Shown piece by piece: positions 39,501 to 47,328 of a DNA stretch of 64,000 nt (position 1 is its first letter; each line of letters begins with the position of its first letter). The DNA is from Stramonita haemastoma (lineage: Eukaryota; Mollusca; Gastropoda; Neogastropoda; Muricidae): NCBI GenBank assembly GCA_030674155.1, contig CM060317.1, positions 35,622,520-35,686,519 of the forward strand, given 5' to 3'. Position numbers and translations under genes: made by a program. Below the pieces are notes generated by a model. The model was given only the letters and a program-made list of their open reading frames with translations. It searched no databases and was not told the DNA's origin.

Positions 39501-42500
39501 AAGAAGAGGATCAACAGGACATTATCCAGTGCTACGCCCCAACGAACGACAGCGAGGAGGAGGAGAAAGACGACTTTTATAACAGATTGCAGACCATCAT
39601 ACAAGACAGACCGAAGAGAAACATCATCATCGTAATGGGCGACTTCAATGCCAAGATAGGTAGTGACAACCAGGGATACGAGGAGATCATGGGGCGGCAT
39701 GGGCTAGGCGAGATGAACAACAACGGGGAGAGGTTCGCAGACCTGTGTGCCACAAGCAACCTGGTCATCGGAGGAAGTGTTTTCCCGCACAGAAGGATAC
39801 ACAAGGCAACTTGGGTGTCGCCAGACCTGTCAACGGAGAACCAGATCGACCACATCTGCATCGTGAAGAAGTTTCGCCGCTCCCTACAGGATGTACGCGT
39901 CAAGCGAGGAGCAGACGTCGCTTCAGATCACCATCTACTTGTTGCCCGATTGAAGCAGAAGCTGAAGAGAAATTGGACGGGGGGATCCAGTCAACGCCAG
40001 CGTTACAACACCACGGCGCTGAAGGACAACAGGAAGCAAGAAGAGTTCAAGGTCACTCTATCCAACAAGTTCCAAGTCCTAGGAGAGCTGCTTGAAGAGG
40101 AGACGATAGAAGAGAGGTGGCAGAGAGAAGAGACAGTGACCTCAACATGTCAGGAAGTACTGGGCCCCAAATCATTCACACACAAGGAATGGATTTCAGC
40201 AGCTACCCTAGAGAAAATAGAAGAAAGAAGAGAAAAGAAATTAGCCGTCAACAGAAGCAGGACACGATCAGCAAAAACAAAAGCCCAAGAGGAATACACA
40301 GAAGCAAATAGGGTTGTAAAGCGAAGCATTAAAGCAGATAAGCAAAACTACTTGGAGACATTGGCAAAAGAAGCAGAAGATGCAGCTCACCAGAACAGCA
40401 CCAAGGACCTGTACTTCATCATCAAGAAGTTATCAGGGAAGTTTGCCAAGCCAGAGAGACCAGTAAAAGACAAGAACGGAGGAGTAATAGCTGATGACGA
40501 AGGACAGAAGAACAGGTGGATTGAGCACTTCCAGGAGTTACTCAACAGACCAGCACCTACATACCCACCAGAGATACCGACAGCCGCAAGCGACCTGCCG
40601 ATCAAGTGTAGTGCTCCCACAAAGGAAGAGATCCGCAGCGCCATCAAGCAATTGAGGAATGGTAAGTCTGCAGGACCTGACAGCATCCCAGCAGAAGCCC
40701 TGAAAGCCGACGTCGAGACCAGTGTGGAGCTCCTCTACCCGTTCTTCGGCAAGATCTGGGAGGAAGAAGAAATACCAACAGAATGGAAAGAGGGTTACCT
40801 CATCAAACTCCCCAAGAAAGGCGACCTCAGTTCCTGCTCCAACTACAGAGGGATAACGCTGTTGTCCATCCCAGGAAAGGTGTTTAACCGCATCCTGCTG
40901 AATCGGATGAAGGACGCAGTAGACCCGCATCTCCGTGACCAACAAGCTGGCTTCCGAAAGGAAAGATCATGCACGGATCAGATTGCAACACTGCGCATCA
41001 TCCTGGAACAGTCCCTGGAATGGAATTCGCCACTATACATCAACTTCATAGACTATGAGAAGGCTTTTGACAGCGTTGACAGACAGACCCTCTGGAGGCT
41101 ACTGAGACACTATGGAGTGCCAGAGAAAATCACCAACATCATCAGGAAATCATATGAAGGAATGACCTGCAGAATAGTTCATGGCAGACAGCTCACCGAC
41201 GCCTTGAAGTAGATACCGGAGTAAGGCAAGGATGCTTACTATCTCCTTTCCTGTTCCTGCTGGCCATCGACTGGGTCATGAAAACCTCAGCGGACCAGAA
41301 ACGTAATGGCATCCAATGGACACCTGGAAACAGCTAGACGACCTTGACTTTGCGGATGACCTGGCCCTTTTCTCCCACACCCAGCAACAGATGCAGGAAA
41401 AGACCAACATCATTGTGGAGAACTCAGCTAAACTGGGCCTCAACATCAACAGAGGAAAGAGCAAGGTACTCAAGACAAATGCAGCCAATGCAACACCCAT
41501 CACAGTCAAAGGAGAAGTGCTGGAAGAGGTGGAAAGCTTCACATACCTCGGCAGCATCGTGGACACACAGGGAGGAACAGACACAGACGTCAGAACCCGC
41601 ATCGGTAAAGCAAGGGCAGCCTTCAAGCAGCTCAGAAACGTCTGGGGATCAAGCGACATCAGCATCGCCACCAAGACCAGGCTCTTCAACACCATCATCA
41701 AGCCAATACTAATGTATGGAGCAGAGACCTGGAGAAACACCATCACCACCATGAAGAAAATCCAGGTCTTCATCAACACCTGCCTCAGGAAGATCCTCAA
41801 GATACGCTGGCCAGACAAGATCAGTAATGAAGAATTATGGCAAAGAACCAGACAACAGCCTGTTGAGAAAGAAATCCTACAGAGACGTTGGCGATGGATA
41901 GGACACACTCTACGGAAACCTGTATCCAGCATCACAAGACAAGCTCTCACCTGGAATCCACAAGGGAAAAGAAAGAGAGGGCGGCCTAGAAATACCTGGC
42001 GCCGGGACCTGGATGCAGATGCGAAAAAGATGGGCAAACGTGGGGACAACTGGAACGCCTAGCCCCGAGCCGAGATGCCTGGAGACAGCTAGTTGGCGGC
42101 CTATGCCCCAGAAGGGACCACAGGCAGACATGACAGACATGACACACGTGTGTGGAGTGTGTGGGGCGTGTGCATGCGTGTGTGTGTATATTCAAATTTG
42201 CTAAAGCTATAAATGGTTATTGATTGTGTGTTGTATAGGTCGAATGCAAGCGCTTTGATTTGTTTTTACAAGATAGAGCGCTATATAAATTCCATGTATT
42301 ATTCTTATTTTATATATATATATATATAATATATATATATATAAATATACAAGTGCACACAATGGGCCTTGGTTTTTAATTGAAATAACACTAAAACAGT
42401 AATTTCATCTTAAGTGCTTTTTAGAGAAGAATGGAGTCAAAACCACTGTTATTTTCACTGCAGACAGCTCTGCAAAGATTAAAACCTGGCCCCTCACAAA

Positions 42501-43260
42501 ACCCATTTCTTGAAACTGGCTGACGTTCTGGACAACAGACCGGTAGGCCTACTGTCACAGTGGGCCTAAACTAAACTCGCACAGTAGGCCTAACTAAATA
42601 GGCTAGGCTGAAGTAATACTGATACTGTGATAGTGATGCTGCCTTTTTGGTAAAGCCATTTTCAGTTGGGGATTTCCGCCTTCTGTTGTCCCAAAAAGTT
42701 ATTTTCATACAGACAAATGCCTAGGCCTAGGCCTACAGGCCTACATCTCGACTCGAACACTGTAGGCCCCTAGACCTAGAAGGCAGAAGGCATAGGCGCT
42801 GTCTGCAAACCAACTGCAGGCGTCTTCCAGTTGCGGGGGTTGGCAGACGCCTTGAGGTTAACAATATTTGCACTTTAAACAATTCTTGTTTGGGTTGCTC
42901 TAAACAATAGGTAAGGTATAATGTTGATTCCTAAAACATTTACAGTTAATCTGCTATGATACGTTTTTTGTTTATGCTGGTACAAAATAAACTACTCCCA
43001 CGTGTTCATTGGAGAAAGTAAATAAAATATTCAACATGGCGACCTCGAACTAGCCTTCACGGCTTCATACGTACTTCAAAGTCTGTGCCAGCCACAGGAA
43101 CTTTGATTTAAGAACTGTTAATGCACGTGCACACGTGAATTGATTTCAGTTTCGTCATCTACTTTAAGTGTCAAATTACCTCCTCAGACGCTAAGCCATT
43201 CGATGCAGGCCTTACTCTGGCCTTAAATGCGTCCAGTTGCGCCTCGATAGACTCCATCAT
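9022..43260 (-). CDS. PUF60: PUF60 (poly(U)-binding splicing factor, FIR / Half pint), complete, 14 coding exons
   Basis: Joined exons, in transcript order: 43260-43180, 37271-37208, 27925-27717, 26482-26424, 25157-24944, 21976-21849, 21371-21300, 20211-20109, 19760-19629, 17861-17561, 14902-14762, 12526-12237, 10477-10288, 9131-9022. All introns are GT-AG and every phase matches, giving 2,094 nt (697 aa plus stop). Residues 1-137 include the conserved [16 protein letters not shown] segment. RRM1 is about 138-212 (RNP2 IYVGSI at 139, RNP1 KGFAFIEY at 178). RRM2 is about 235-310 (IYVASI at 236, KGYGFIEY at 276). A low-complexity linker spans about 311-570. The UHM is 599-697, with its R-x-F loop (RFF) at 673-675. 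The family binds polypyrimidine tracts, works with U2AF at the 3' splice site, and in mammals also represses MYC through FUSE. The linker makes the protein longer than the human one (559 aa). Introns carry most of the window's repeats. Confidence 0.96.
9584..9608 (+). repeat. G25 homopolymer in the last PUF60 intron
   Basis: Twenty-five consecutive G on the plus strand, then AGGGGG. It is C-rich on the PUF60 transcript strand. Confidence 0.9.
9949..10267. repeat. 88-bp minisatellite, about 3.6 copies
   Basis: The word ACATACTATTTTACATCAAC recurs with a period of 88 bp (ACATAC at 9955, 10043, 10131, 10219), with the last copy shortened. It ends about 20 bp from the exon 13 donor in the last PUF60 intron. 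Confidence 0.92.
10288..10477 (-). CDS. PUF60: PUF60 coding exon 13 (first part of UHM)
   Basis: 190 nt. [20 protein letters not shown] and [11 protein letters not shown] match the human UHM. It ends [10 protein letters not shown] with donor GTAAGG. Confidence 0.97.
10580..10670. repeat. (TAAA)n microsatellite
   Basis: Imperfect AAATA / GAATA tetranucleotide array, just upstream of the exon 13 acceptor on the transcript strand. Confidence 0.9.
10861..10921. repeat. (CA)n microsatellite
   Basis: CA run next to a GGGGTGGGGTGGGGG segment, in intron 12 of PUF60. Confidence 0.95.
11092..11365. mobile_element. TTAA-flanked 274-bp element, copy 1 of a family
   Basis: TTAA (11088-11091) then CCCTCTTGCATTTGG; the right end ...CATGAGGG then TTAA (11366-11369). 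It matches the element at 31615 over most of its length (shared words CCCCTAGATTTCG, CTTTTCCTCCTTCTAAGTAC, ATCTACTGTGTGTAAAT). A short piggyBac-like MITE with no coding capacity. Confidence 0.75.
12237..12526 (-). CDS. PUF60: PUF60 coding exon 12 (polyAla, polyGln, pre-UHM helix)
   Basis: 290 nt. Contains 12 consecutive Ala (residues 519-530), a Gln run (551-557) and an acidic [10 protein letters not shown] segment, then the conserved [20 protein letters not shown] and KLMRK motifs. The donor is GAG|GTGAGA. Confidence 0.95.
12606..12930. repeat. (ACTC)n and (CA)n compound microsatellite
   Basis: ACTC tetranucleotide array at about 12648-12770, then CA arrays at 12772-12925. Upstream of exon 12 on the transcript strand. 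Confidence 0.95.
13640..14290. repeat. 23-bp minisatellite, more than 20 copies
   Basis: The unit is GAAAAGAAAAGGGAGGTGCTGAT, written here as AAAAGGGAGGTGCTGATG plus a GAAAA spacer. It is uniform at 13760-14075 and degrades towards both ends. On the PUF60 transcript strand it is a pyrimidine-rich array in intron 11, between exons 11 and 12. The long minus-strand frames through it are repeat translations. Confidence 0.93.
14762..14902 (-). CDS. PUF60: PUF60 coding exon 11, symmetric 141-nt exon
   Basis: 47 codons, phase 1 to 1, with acceptor TTATGCTCAG and donor GTATGT. It encodes a basic, Met/Gln/Arg-rich segment ([20 protein letters not shown], then [10 protein letters not shown]). Exons 10 and 12 also join in frame without it, so it can act as a cassette exon. 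I know no counterpart in vertebrate or fly PUF60. Exon status rests on phase and splice sites. Confidence 0.7.
15540..15730 (+). mobile_element. Second tRNA-derived SINE type
   Basis: GGTTCTGGGTTCAATTCCTG contains a perfect B-box (GGTTCAATTCC), preceded about 45 bp upstream by a tRNA-like region (CACCTGCCTAACAAGTAAAC). A fragment with CACCTACCTAACAAGTAAAC recurs at 45655-45700. Different from the abundant SINE family. Confidence 0.55.
17561..17861 (-). CDS. PUF60: PUF60 coding exon 10 (Pro/Gly/Met-rich linker)
   Basis: 301 nt, phase 0 to 1, rich in Pro, Gly, Met and Ala. The acceptor is a CAGCAG tandem (NAGNAG), so one Gln can be included or removed. GC-rich relative to flanking introns. Confidence 0.9.
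18378..19419. mobile_element. 1,042-bp element with 13-bp inverted ends at a TTAA site
   Basis: The left end TTAA|CCTTTAGCACTCT (18374 on) and the right end AAGTGCTAAAGG|TTAT (to 19423) are inverted copies; one flanking TTAA has mutated to TTAT. A roughly 190-bp internal duplication (CTTCAGTCACAAA...TCATTCCTC-like words at 18690 and 18865) is visible. It carries an 80-codon acidic minus-strand frame (18889-19131) of unknown origin, too short for a transposase. Lies in PUF60 intron 9. Confidence 0.7.
19431..19580 (-). mobile_element. SINE 3'-half fragment
   Basis: TTTATTTCGAGGATAATGGA through ACACAATGGCCCTACTCATA to GCAGAACAGGTTAAAC. It begins about 12 bp right of the 1,042-bp element. Confidence 0.8.
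19629..19760 (-). CDS. PUF60: PUF60 coding exon 9 (linker)
   Basis: 132 nt, 44 codons, phase 0 to 0 (symmetric). [14 protein letters not shown] is followed by an Ala-rich segment ending [11 protein letters not shown]. The donor GTTAGT is weaker than average, so skipping would keep the frame. Confidence 0.93.
20109..20211 (-). CDS. PUF60: PUF60 coding exon 8 (end of RRM2)
   Basis: 103 nt. It completes RNP1 (GYGFIEYE) and ends [15 protein letters not shown], matching human PUF60 closely. Phase 2 to 0. Confidence 0.97.
21300..21371 (-). CDS. PUF60: PUF60 coding exon 7 (RRM2 core)
   Basis: 72 nt encoding [19 protein letters not shown] and RQGKHK. The acceptor is TTTTCAG and the donor GTGAGT. 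Confidence 0.96.
21849..21976 (-). CDS. PUF60: PUF60 coding exon 6 (inter-RRM linker and start of RRM2)
   Basis: 128 nt. [18 protein letters not shown] is the conserved linker between the RRMs, followed by RNP2 of RRM2, [11 protein letters not shown]. Phase 0 to 2. Confidence 0.97.
22008..22275. repeat. 16-bp minisatellite, about 17 copies
   Basis: Variants of CACCTCCATATAGCAG repeated head to tail just upstream (transcript sense) of PUF60 exon 6, ending some 30 bp from its acceptor. It is open in several frames because the unit lacks stops. Confidence 0.93.
24048..24352. repeat. Long inverted repeat, about 80-bp arms, about 140-bp loop
   Basis: The left arm (24048-24130, containing GAGTCTTGTTGAGAATTCT) is reverse-complementary to the right arm (24274-24352, containing AGAATTCTCAACAAGACTC), with about 85-90 % match by eye. 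It looks like a foldback MITE in PUF60 intron 5. Clean target duplications were not seen. Confidence 0.8.
24944..25157 (-). CDS. PUF60: PUF60 coding exon 5 (RRM1)
   Basis: 214 nt encoding all of RRM1 up to GGRNIK. RNP2 (IYVGSI) and RNP1 (KGFAFIEY) are intact, and the [14 protein letters not shown] helix is almost identical to the human protein. Confidence 0.97.
25200..25400. other. GC-richer repeat-like segment in PUF60 intron 4
   Basis: Words such as GCCCCGCCGACCACACGGGC stand out from the AT-rich intron and look like part of a transposon, but there is no second copy here to define it. Confidence 0.3.
25813..26155. repeat. 44/55-bp minisatellite in PUF60 intron 4
   Basis: The unit contains GAAAGAGTACAGCTGAGCCA and GAGCCTCAAAGACAGAACAC. 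Early copies are shorter (44 bp) and lack the GCGAAAGGATGT insert of the later 55-bp copies, so two sub-arrays are joined. Confidence 0.92.
26195..26395 (-). mobile_element. SINE head fragment abutting exon 4 region
   Basis: AGTTTATAGTCTCATCC, ATGTTAACTCCAAAGG and the decayed tRNA-like end (AACCACTGGGCTTTCATGCC). It ends about 30 bp from the PUF60 exon 4 donor. Confidence 0.7.
26424..26482 (-). CDS. PUF60: PUF60 coding exon 4
   Basis: 59 nt, phase 0 to 2. It encodes [19 protein letters not shown] plus the first two bases of the Arg that opens RRM1. The RQ.ALA.MCR motif is shared with vertebrates. The donor is GTAAGT. Confidence 0.93.
26857..26885 (+). repeat. T10-G18 homopolymer pair
   Basis: A T run directly followed by a G run. 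The same T-then-G arrangement recurs at 16285-16310 and 49410-49440. Confidence 0.9.
27717..27925 (-). CDS. PUF60: PUF60 coding exon 3
   Basis: 209 nt, phase 1 to 0. It holds the family-typical [20 protein letters not shown] helix and a Gln-rich end. The acceptor is GTTTTTCAG and the donor GTTGGT. Confidence 0.95.
27926..29550. other. Part of PUF60 intron 2, no exon seen
   Basis: AT-rich, with A and T runs. An 84-codon minus-strand frame at 28667-28921 follows an acceptor-like TTGCAG but lacks a good donor. Confidence 0.5.
29560..29765 (-). mobile_element. SINE copy, diverged
   Basis: GAATGATAATAGAATAAGCA through ACATCCAGTCCC, ACATAATGGCCTACTC to GCCTCAGTATATAGCC. Confidence 0.75.
29825..30252 (-). 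mobile_element. Near full-length SINE with a T/G-rich internal expansion
   Basis: It runs from TATCAAGGATAATGGAATAA to the tRNA-like end (GACCACTAGGCTATTCTGTC). About 85 bp of T/G-rich sequence (30055-30140) sits inside the GGAGAGTGGAG segment, flanked by GAGAGTGGAG and GGGAGTGGAG. Confidence 0.85.
30254..30375. repeat. (GT)n with GTCT interruptions
   Basis: Starts 2 bp beyond the SINE head. Confidence 0.95.
30983..31047. repeat. (GAAT)n microsatellite
   Basis: GAATGAATGAAT array with GAAC variants. Confidence 0.9.
31161..31228. repeat. (CA)n microsatellite
   Basis: Pure CA run in PUF60 intron 2. Confidence 0.95.
31615..31960. mobile_element. piggyBac-like MITE, copy 2 (346 bp)
   Basis: The left end CCCTCTTGCATTC and the right end GAACGCAAGAGG are inverted copies. 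The flanks ATAA and AACA are decayed from TTAA. It is the same family and orientation as 11092-11365 but longer, with a duplicated AATCC(T/C)GGCAAATCC word. Confidence 0.75.
32700..32870. repeat. About 55-bp tandem repeat, 3 copies, with C runs
   Basis: AAATAGCTTTCGATTTTTGC recurs three times, each followed by a C-rich run. Confidence 0.9.
32945..33240. repeat. 93-bp minisatellite, 3 copies
   Basis: AGTATCC/TATCTTATACACTA recurs at 32961, 33054 and 33147 (period 93). Every unit carries ACTTACCTGTAATGTC, which on the minus strand reads as a donor-like CAG|GTAAGT. Confidence 0.92.
35125..35212. repeat. (GA)n-(CA)n microsatellite
   Basis: GA run joined to CA run. Confidence 0.95.
36511..36597. 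repeat. (GT)n microsatellite
   Basis: About 43 GT units in PUF60 intron 2, followed by GCGCGTGCGC. Confidence 0.95.
37208..37271 (-). CDS. PUF60: PUF60 coding exon 2
   Basis: 64 nt, acceptor TGTGTTCAG, donor GTAATAT, phase 0 to 1. It encodes [20 protein letters not shown]; the KMENG motif matches the same position in vertebrate PUF60. A second in-frame AG 12 nt downstream (AGTTCAG) is a possible alternative acceptor. Confidence 0.85.
37875..38814 (+). mobile_element. 940-bp repeat with inverted ends, copy 1
   Basis: It starts CAGGGTTCGCGATAAC and ends TACCGCGAACCCT; the ends are inverted copies over about 12-13 bp (AGGGTTCGCG.TA). A second copy in the same orientation is at 60870-61936. The 5' CAGGG resembles hAT-type ends, but an 8-bp target duplication is not convincing here. 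It has no transposase frame, so it is non-autonomous. Lies in PUF60 intron 1. Confidence 0.8.
38221..38358 (-). mobile_element. SINE fragment carried inside the 940-bp repeat
   Basis: TATATCGAGGATAATGGAAT through CACACGATGGCC. The same fragment sits at the equivalent place in copy 2 (61337-61478), so it was inside the element before it spread. Confidence 0.85.
38965..42310 (+). mobile_element. Degenerate non-LTR retrotransposon (EN-RT LINE, RTE-like)
   Basis: A near full-length LINE, antisense inside PUF60 intron 1. The 5' leader (CTAGGACGGTCCCAAGCCCG) is followed by an exo/endonuclease domain, a reverse transcriptase, and a C-terminal domain with WQRT and [13 protein letters not shown] motifs. 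The 3' end holds GAGCGCTATATAAATTCCAT and runs into a TA repeat. Very little flanking target duplication is recognisable. Confidence 0.85.
39040..42150 (+). pseudogene. Broken LINE polyprotein (endonuclease + reverse transcriptase)
   Basis: In life this protein nicks target DNA and copies the element's RNA. The endonuclease is recognisable from [20 protein letters not shown] (39215 on), [12 protein letters not shown] (about 39633) and [11 protein letters not shown] (about 39925). The reverse transcriptase shows [20 protein letters not shown] (about 40840), [11 protein letters not shown] (about 41050) and the catalytic FADD (about 41350). The frame changes near 39345 and near 39450-39500, breaks again at the stop 41210-41212, shifts once more near 41330, and shifts near 42035. 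The longest intact piece is 586 codons. With at least five breaks it cannot make an active protein. The family is abundant in molluscs and related to RTE-type elements. Codon use is GC-richer than the flanking intron. Confidence 0.88.
42311..43179. other. PUF60 intron 1, 5' part, with TAGGCCTA-rich words
   Basis: No gene. AGGCCTA and CCTAGGCCT words cluster at 42540-42800. Confidence 0.5.
43180..43260 (-). CDS. PUF60: PUF60 coding exon 1 (start codon)
   Basis: Opens with tandem ATG ATG and encodes 27 residues ([16 protein letters not shown]...). The donor is GAG|GTAATT, phase 0. The start is inferred from phase agreement and the absence of an extended upstream frame. The N-terminus is not conserved with vertebrates, so a further 5' exon cannot be excluded. 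Confidence 0.75.
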
Positions 43261-43391
43261 GCCAATATATCCTGCTCGGCTAATGTAAAAGTAGGATCAA
43301 AACCGAAAAGCTCTAGGCATAAGCCTAGGCCAAAGTTGAGTATCTTTGGCCTAAGCCTATTAGGCCTATGCCTATTTTTTTTTTTGTATTA

Positions 43392-43735
43392 CTATTCTTT
43401 TATATCGAAGATACTGGCATAAGCACTCATGTGCTTTTCTACATTCAGTCCCCGTGTGTATGCAGTTTTGTCAATCTTGTCATCTGTTCCCACCGGCGCA
43501 CAATTAATGGCCTACTCTTACGAAAAGAGGAACATGATTTAGGCCAACATGTGCAAGATGTTCTGCGTGCGTTTGCACACGGGGCATCGGTTTCATCCGT
43601 AGGACTTTTGGGGAGAGTGGAGTCAGCATTGATGTTAATTTCAGGGGGAAAACCCCCTCGAACGGGAATCAAACCCGGGTCGTCAAATTGCGAGCGCAAT
43701 GTTCAAACCACTAGGCTATCCTGTCCCCAATCATT
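43392..43735 (-). mobile_element. Full-length tRNA-derived SINE (type copy)
   Basis: The best-preserved copy, about 340 bp. On the minus strand it starts GGGGACAGGATAGCCTAGTG (A-box TAGCCTAGTGG), then GGGTTTGATTCCC (B-box-like), a long body, and the tail ...TTATGCCAGTATCTTCGATA with A/T-rich end. RNA polymerase III promoter boxes mark it as tRNA-derived. It lies about 130 bp upstream of the PUF60 start codon. Confidence 0.9.
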
Positions 43736-43904
43736 TAGGCCTAGGCCTCGGCTAGTGCCAGGTCTAACTACTGGTTTATCTCTCAATCGGTTTGAGTAAT
43801 GGTTTGATGTTTTGTTTTGTTTGTATAAATTGTGGCATGATCTTTCCAAACATACCAAAAAAAGTAGTCTTTCCTGTCATGAACACTGCAAGGGTAGGCT
43901 CAAT

Positions 43905-44140
43905 TTGGCATGGATGTGTTTTTTGTTGTTTTGTTTTGTTTTTGCTGTTTTTTGTTCGTTTTTGTTTTGTTTTTAAGGGGGGTTGGGGGGGTTATTGTTG
44001 TTGCTTGTTTATTTTGTTTGGTTTTTTTTTGGTTTGTTTTGTTGTTGGTTGTTGGTTTGGTTAGTTGGGGTTTTTTTTGTTGTTGTTTTGTTTTTTGTTG
44101 GGTTTTTTTTCTTGGTGGGGGGGGGGGGGGGAGGGCAGAA
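43905..44140. repeat. T/G-rich low-complexity tract
   Basis: TTTTGTTTTG-type words with G runs up to 15. Long plus-strand frames here encode Phe/Val/Leu/Gly only and are not genes. Confidence 0.85.
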
Positions 44141-44144
44141 TGAT

Positions 44145-44445
44145 GGAAAAAGCACTCGTATGTTTTTTTCAGTCTTCATGTGTATACATACAGTTTTGTA
44201 AATTCAGTCATCCGTTCCAACCGTACCGCACGGAAAAGCGGAACAGGTTTTAACATGTGTGCAAGATGTTCTGCATGTGTTCGCACGCGAAACCTCAGTT
44301 TATAGTCTCAGCCGAAGGACTTTTGGGGGAAGTGGAGTCGGCACTGATGCCAACTCCAGAGGAAAAATCCTCTTGAACGAAATACGAATTCGGGTCAGCA
44401 GATTAGGAATGCATCACTTTAACCACCCTGCTATCCCGTCCCCTG
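44145..44445 (-). mobile_element. SINE copy, nearly full length
   Basis: GAATGATGGAAAAAGCACTC through GTTTATAGTCTCAGCC to the tRNA-like end (TTTAACCACCCTGCTATCCC). Confidence 0.85.
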
Positions 44446-44614
44446 TCTCCCGTGTAGATGCCTATAGGCCTAGGCTTAGATATTGTTCTTACGTGTAGGC
44501 CGCTTTGTCTTTTTTCCCCAAAAATATTTGTTCAGAAAGTAAAGAGCTGTAGTATCATCATTTTTTTCTAACTTTCAGGTGTGTGTGTCATTATCATTAT
44601 CTCATTATTATTTA

Positions 44615-44935
44615 CTCTTTTATTTTGAGGATAATGGAATAAGCACTCTTGTGCTTTTTTTTTACAACCAGTCCCCGTGTTTATGCACTTTTTTTGTAAA
44701 TCTTGCTATCTGTTCCCAACGGCACACAATGGCCTACTCTTACGAAAAGCAGAACAGGATTTAACGTGTGTGAAAGATGTTCTGCATGTGTTCGCACATG
44801 GGGCCTGGTTTATAGTTCTTGTGGGGAGTGGGGAGTCAGCACTGATGTTAACTCTGAGGTAAAAATCCCCGCAAACAGAATCAAACCAGGTTGTCAAATT
44901 GCAAGCACAATGTTCTGACCACTAGGCTATCCCCT
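44615..44935 (-). mobile_element. SINE copy, full length
   Basis: TTTTGAGGATAATGGAATAA to GACCACTAGGCTATCCCCTG. It is followed by a GT run. Confidence 0.88.
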
Positions 44936-44936
44936 G

Positions 44937-44968
<32 letters not shown>

Positions 44969-45106
44969 GATGGAGGAGGGGTCTTGCTTTAAGTCTATGT
45001 GACCACATGTTCTGATCCCATGCCATTCTGACCACGTGGGGCTGGGGCCATGATTTTCAATATAACCACAGACAAAAAGACCTGGTATTGTCATATTTTG
45101 TCATAC

Positions 45107-45221
<115 letters not shown>

Positions 45222-45654
45222 CGCACAGCACTGGCCTGTGTAAAGTCAAAATGATCTTTATTGAGGGTAAAAGATTAAGTTTACACAACTTTTTTTTTCA
45301 TCCCACCCTCACAAAAAATTCAAGAAAATTGACTTTTAAAAGCGAACATAAGACAATATTAATCTATGTTTAAAGAAAAAGAAGACACGAATATGAGAAA
45401 ATATTCAGACCTCACAATATCAGTAAAACAAAATCAAGACTTAAAAACATGTGCTCAGTTCAGATGGAAATGGTTTACATGTGTGAGCTCAGGCTGTGCA
45501 GCACTCTTGTGGTTGTGTGGGCCTGGCACAGTTGCTTTATAACATTGTACTATTTTGGGGGGTGGCCTGAGGTGCAGAAGTAGGATGACTTGCTGCCACA
45601 GTGCCAAAATCAGATAATTCTGCTGGGACTACAATATAATCTCAACCAAATCAA

Positions 45655-45805
45655 CCAAAAGGCTTAGATACTCACCTACCTAACAAGTAAACCATGAAAA
45701 AACAAGAAACAAGAACAACACCAAATAACCTATCAACAACTCACAACACCAAACAAAGCAAAAAGAAACAACAGCAACCAAAGGACTAAACAGGGCAAAG
45801 AAACG

Positions 45806-45836
<31 letters not shown>

Positions 45837-46060
45837 CAACAACCATGAAGTAAGATGTGTCTTGTAATTGACTTGACTTATGCCTGTGAATTCCCTTGGG
45901 AATGAAGGGACGCTCCAACGACTAGATCTAGGTTCTGGGAGATCCTCTTCAGCCTGGCCCATGTCATTTAGCTGAGATCCTCTTCAGCTCAACCCACAAG
46001 CCATCGTGTGCCGGTAGGGATGACAAAATTATATTTTAAAAAATCCAGCATGCACACAGG
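45655..46060. other. Mixed repeat debris, no gene
   Basis: Fragment of the second SINE type (45655-45700), CA run (45811-45836), and a short piece of the main SINE (CCATCGTGTGCCGG at about 46002). GAGATCCTCTTCAGC is repeated four times between 45940 and 46230. Confidence 0.5.
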
Positions 46061-46287
46061 TGTTGTGTTTAGACCCATCCCTGAGGGGGAAAAAAAATAA
46101 TGGGTAGGCACTGTACTTGTGGCAAGCCTCTGCATAAAGTGGTATAAAATAAAATAAAAATTAAAAAATAAAATAAAACATCATTCAGCTGCCTTCTCTT
46201 CTGGCTGAGATCCTCTTCAGCCTGAGATCCTCTTCTGCTCCACCCACATCCCATGTCATTCTGGCTGCCTTGGTCAAAATGCAAAAG

Positions 46288-46545
46288 TCCGTCGGATGAG
46301 ACTTTAAAACCGAGGCCCCGTGTGCGAACGCACGCAGAACATCTTGTGCACACGTTAAATCCTGTTCCGCTTTTTCGTAAGAGTAGGCCATCGTGTGCCG
46401 GTGGGAACAGATGACAATATTTACAAAACTGCATACACACGACTGGATGAAAAAAAGCACATGATTGCTTATTCTGTTATCCTCGATATAAAAGAATAAA
46501 TAAATAAAAATAAATAAATAAATAAATGAATAAATAAATAAATGC
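46288..46545 (+). mobile_element. SINE copy in plus orientation with (AATAA)n tail
   Basis: GTCGGATGAGAC through CTGCATACACACGACTGGAT to TATCCTCGATATAAAAGAAT, then an AAATAAAT tail. This copy shows that the element's 3' end is the A/T-repeat side. Confidence 0.88.
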
Positions 46546-46984
46546 TTCTATGCTTTCTTTGCTTCAATGCTGATATGCTTCTGCTCTGAACTTCTGCACT
46601 AGGTCTGTTTTGGTTGACTTATTTTCCCCTTCCCTTGTGGGTTCTAGTCAAGGGCGACTTTGTTGCAGGCTTGCAGAGCAAGCTTGCAGAACGTATGGCT
46701 GATTCATCCCCATTTAGAAGAGTTGTTGGTGCACTAGAATCCATCCTCATTTAGAAGGCTTCCTGAAGGTTTTCCCCAGCTCCCATCATAGACTTTACCA
46801 GAGAGGACTCTTCCCCAACCATGTATTGTTTGGAGATATTGTTGTGGTTTCTGTAACATACTTTTTTTTTTTTTTTTTAAGTAAATGGGTTATTAGCCCA
46901 AAGCACAACCCCCGACCTGGAGGACCAGGGTGCATCCTTTGTCTGGTTCCTACCCCAGAGACCTGTTGAGCATCGTTGAACCTG

Positions 46985-47145
46985 CCAGAGGCCGAGGCCC
47001 TGCCTACATAGCTCAGGGGATCAAACAGAACAGGCAAGCCATCTCACCAGGTCAAGGTAGACCCGCCCACATAGTTCTGGGATCAAACAGAGCACGCAAG
47101 CAATCCCCACCACATCAAAGTAGGCCCACCCCCATCCCCTCCCTT
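46985..47145 (+). repeat. About 66-bp tandem repeat, 2+ copies (left part)
   Basis: Units share CATAGTTCTGGGATCAAACA, CAGGTCAAGGTAGACCCGCC and variants. The array resumes at 47380-47490 after an insertion. Confidence 0.85.
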
Positions 47146-47160
47146 AGCCAATGAAGAAAG

Positions 47161-47328
47161 TTTTGTTTGTTTGTTTTAGTCGAATTATAGTCCTTTCCAG
47201 ATTTCTCCGATATCAGGACTAGTCAGAAGCCAGAAAGTCGGAGATCCCACACATCGGCAAGTTCTCCCACTTCAGCACCTCGGACCACCCCAAAAATGTT
47301 ACAATTCTAGAAGATTCATAAACAAACA
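47161..47328 (-). mobile_element. 168-bp retroposon with 11-bp target duplication
   Basis: Bounded by perfect direct repeats AATGAAGAAAG at 47150-47160 and 47329-47339. The minus strand ends in an (AAAC)n tail (plus strand TTTTGTTTGTTTGTTTT). No A- or B-box was found, so it may be a truncated copy or a LINE 3' end. It splits the 66-bp tandem array. Confidence 0.85.

Noticed and set aside
39577..39903. Minus-strand frames within the LINE
   Set aside because: Antisense shadows of the endonuclease region.
43650..43735. Candidate functional tRNA gene on the minus strand
   Set aside because: A- and B-box-like words are present, but the same tract recurs in many copies with a shared 250-bp body, so it is a SINE head.
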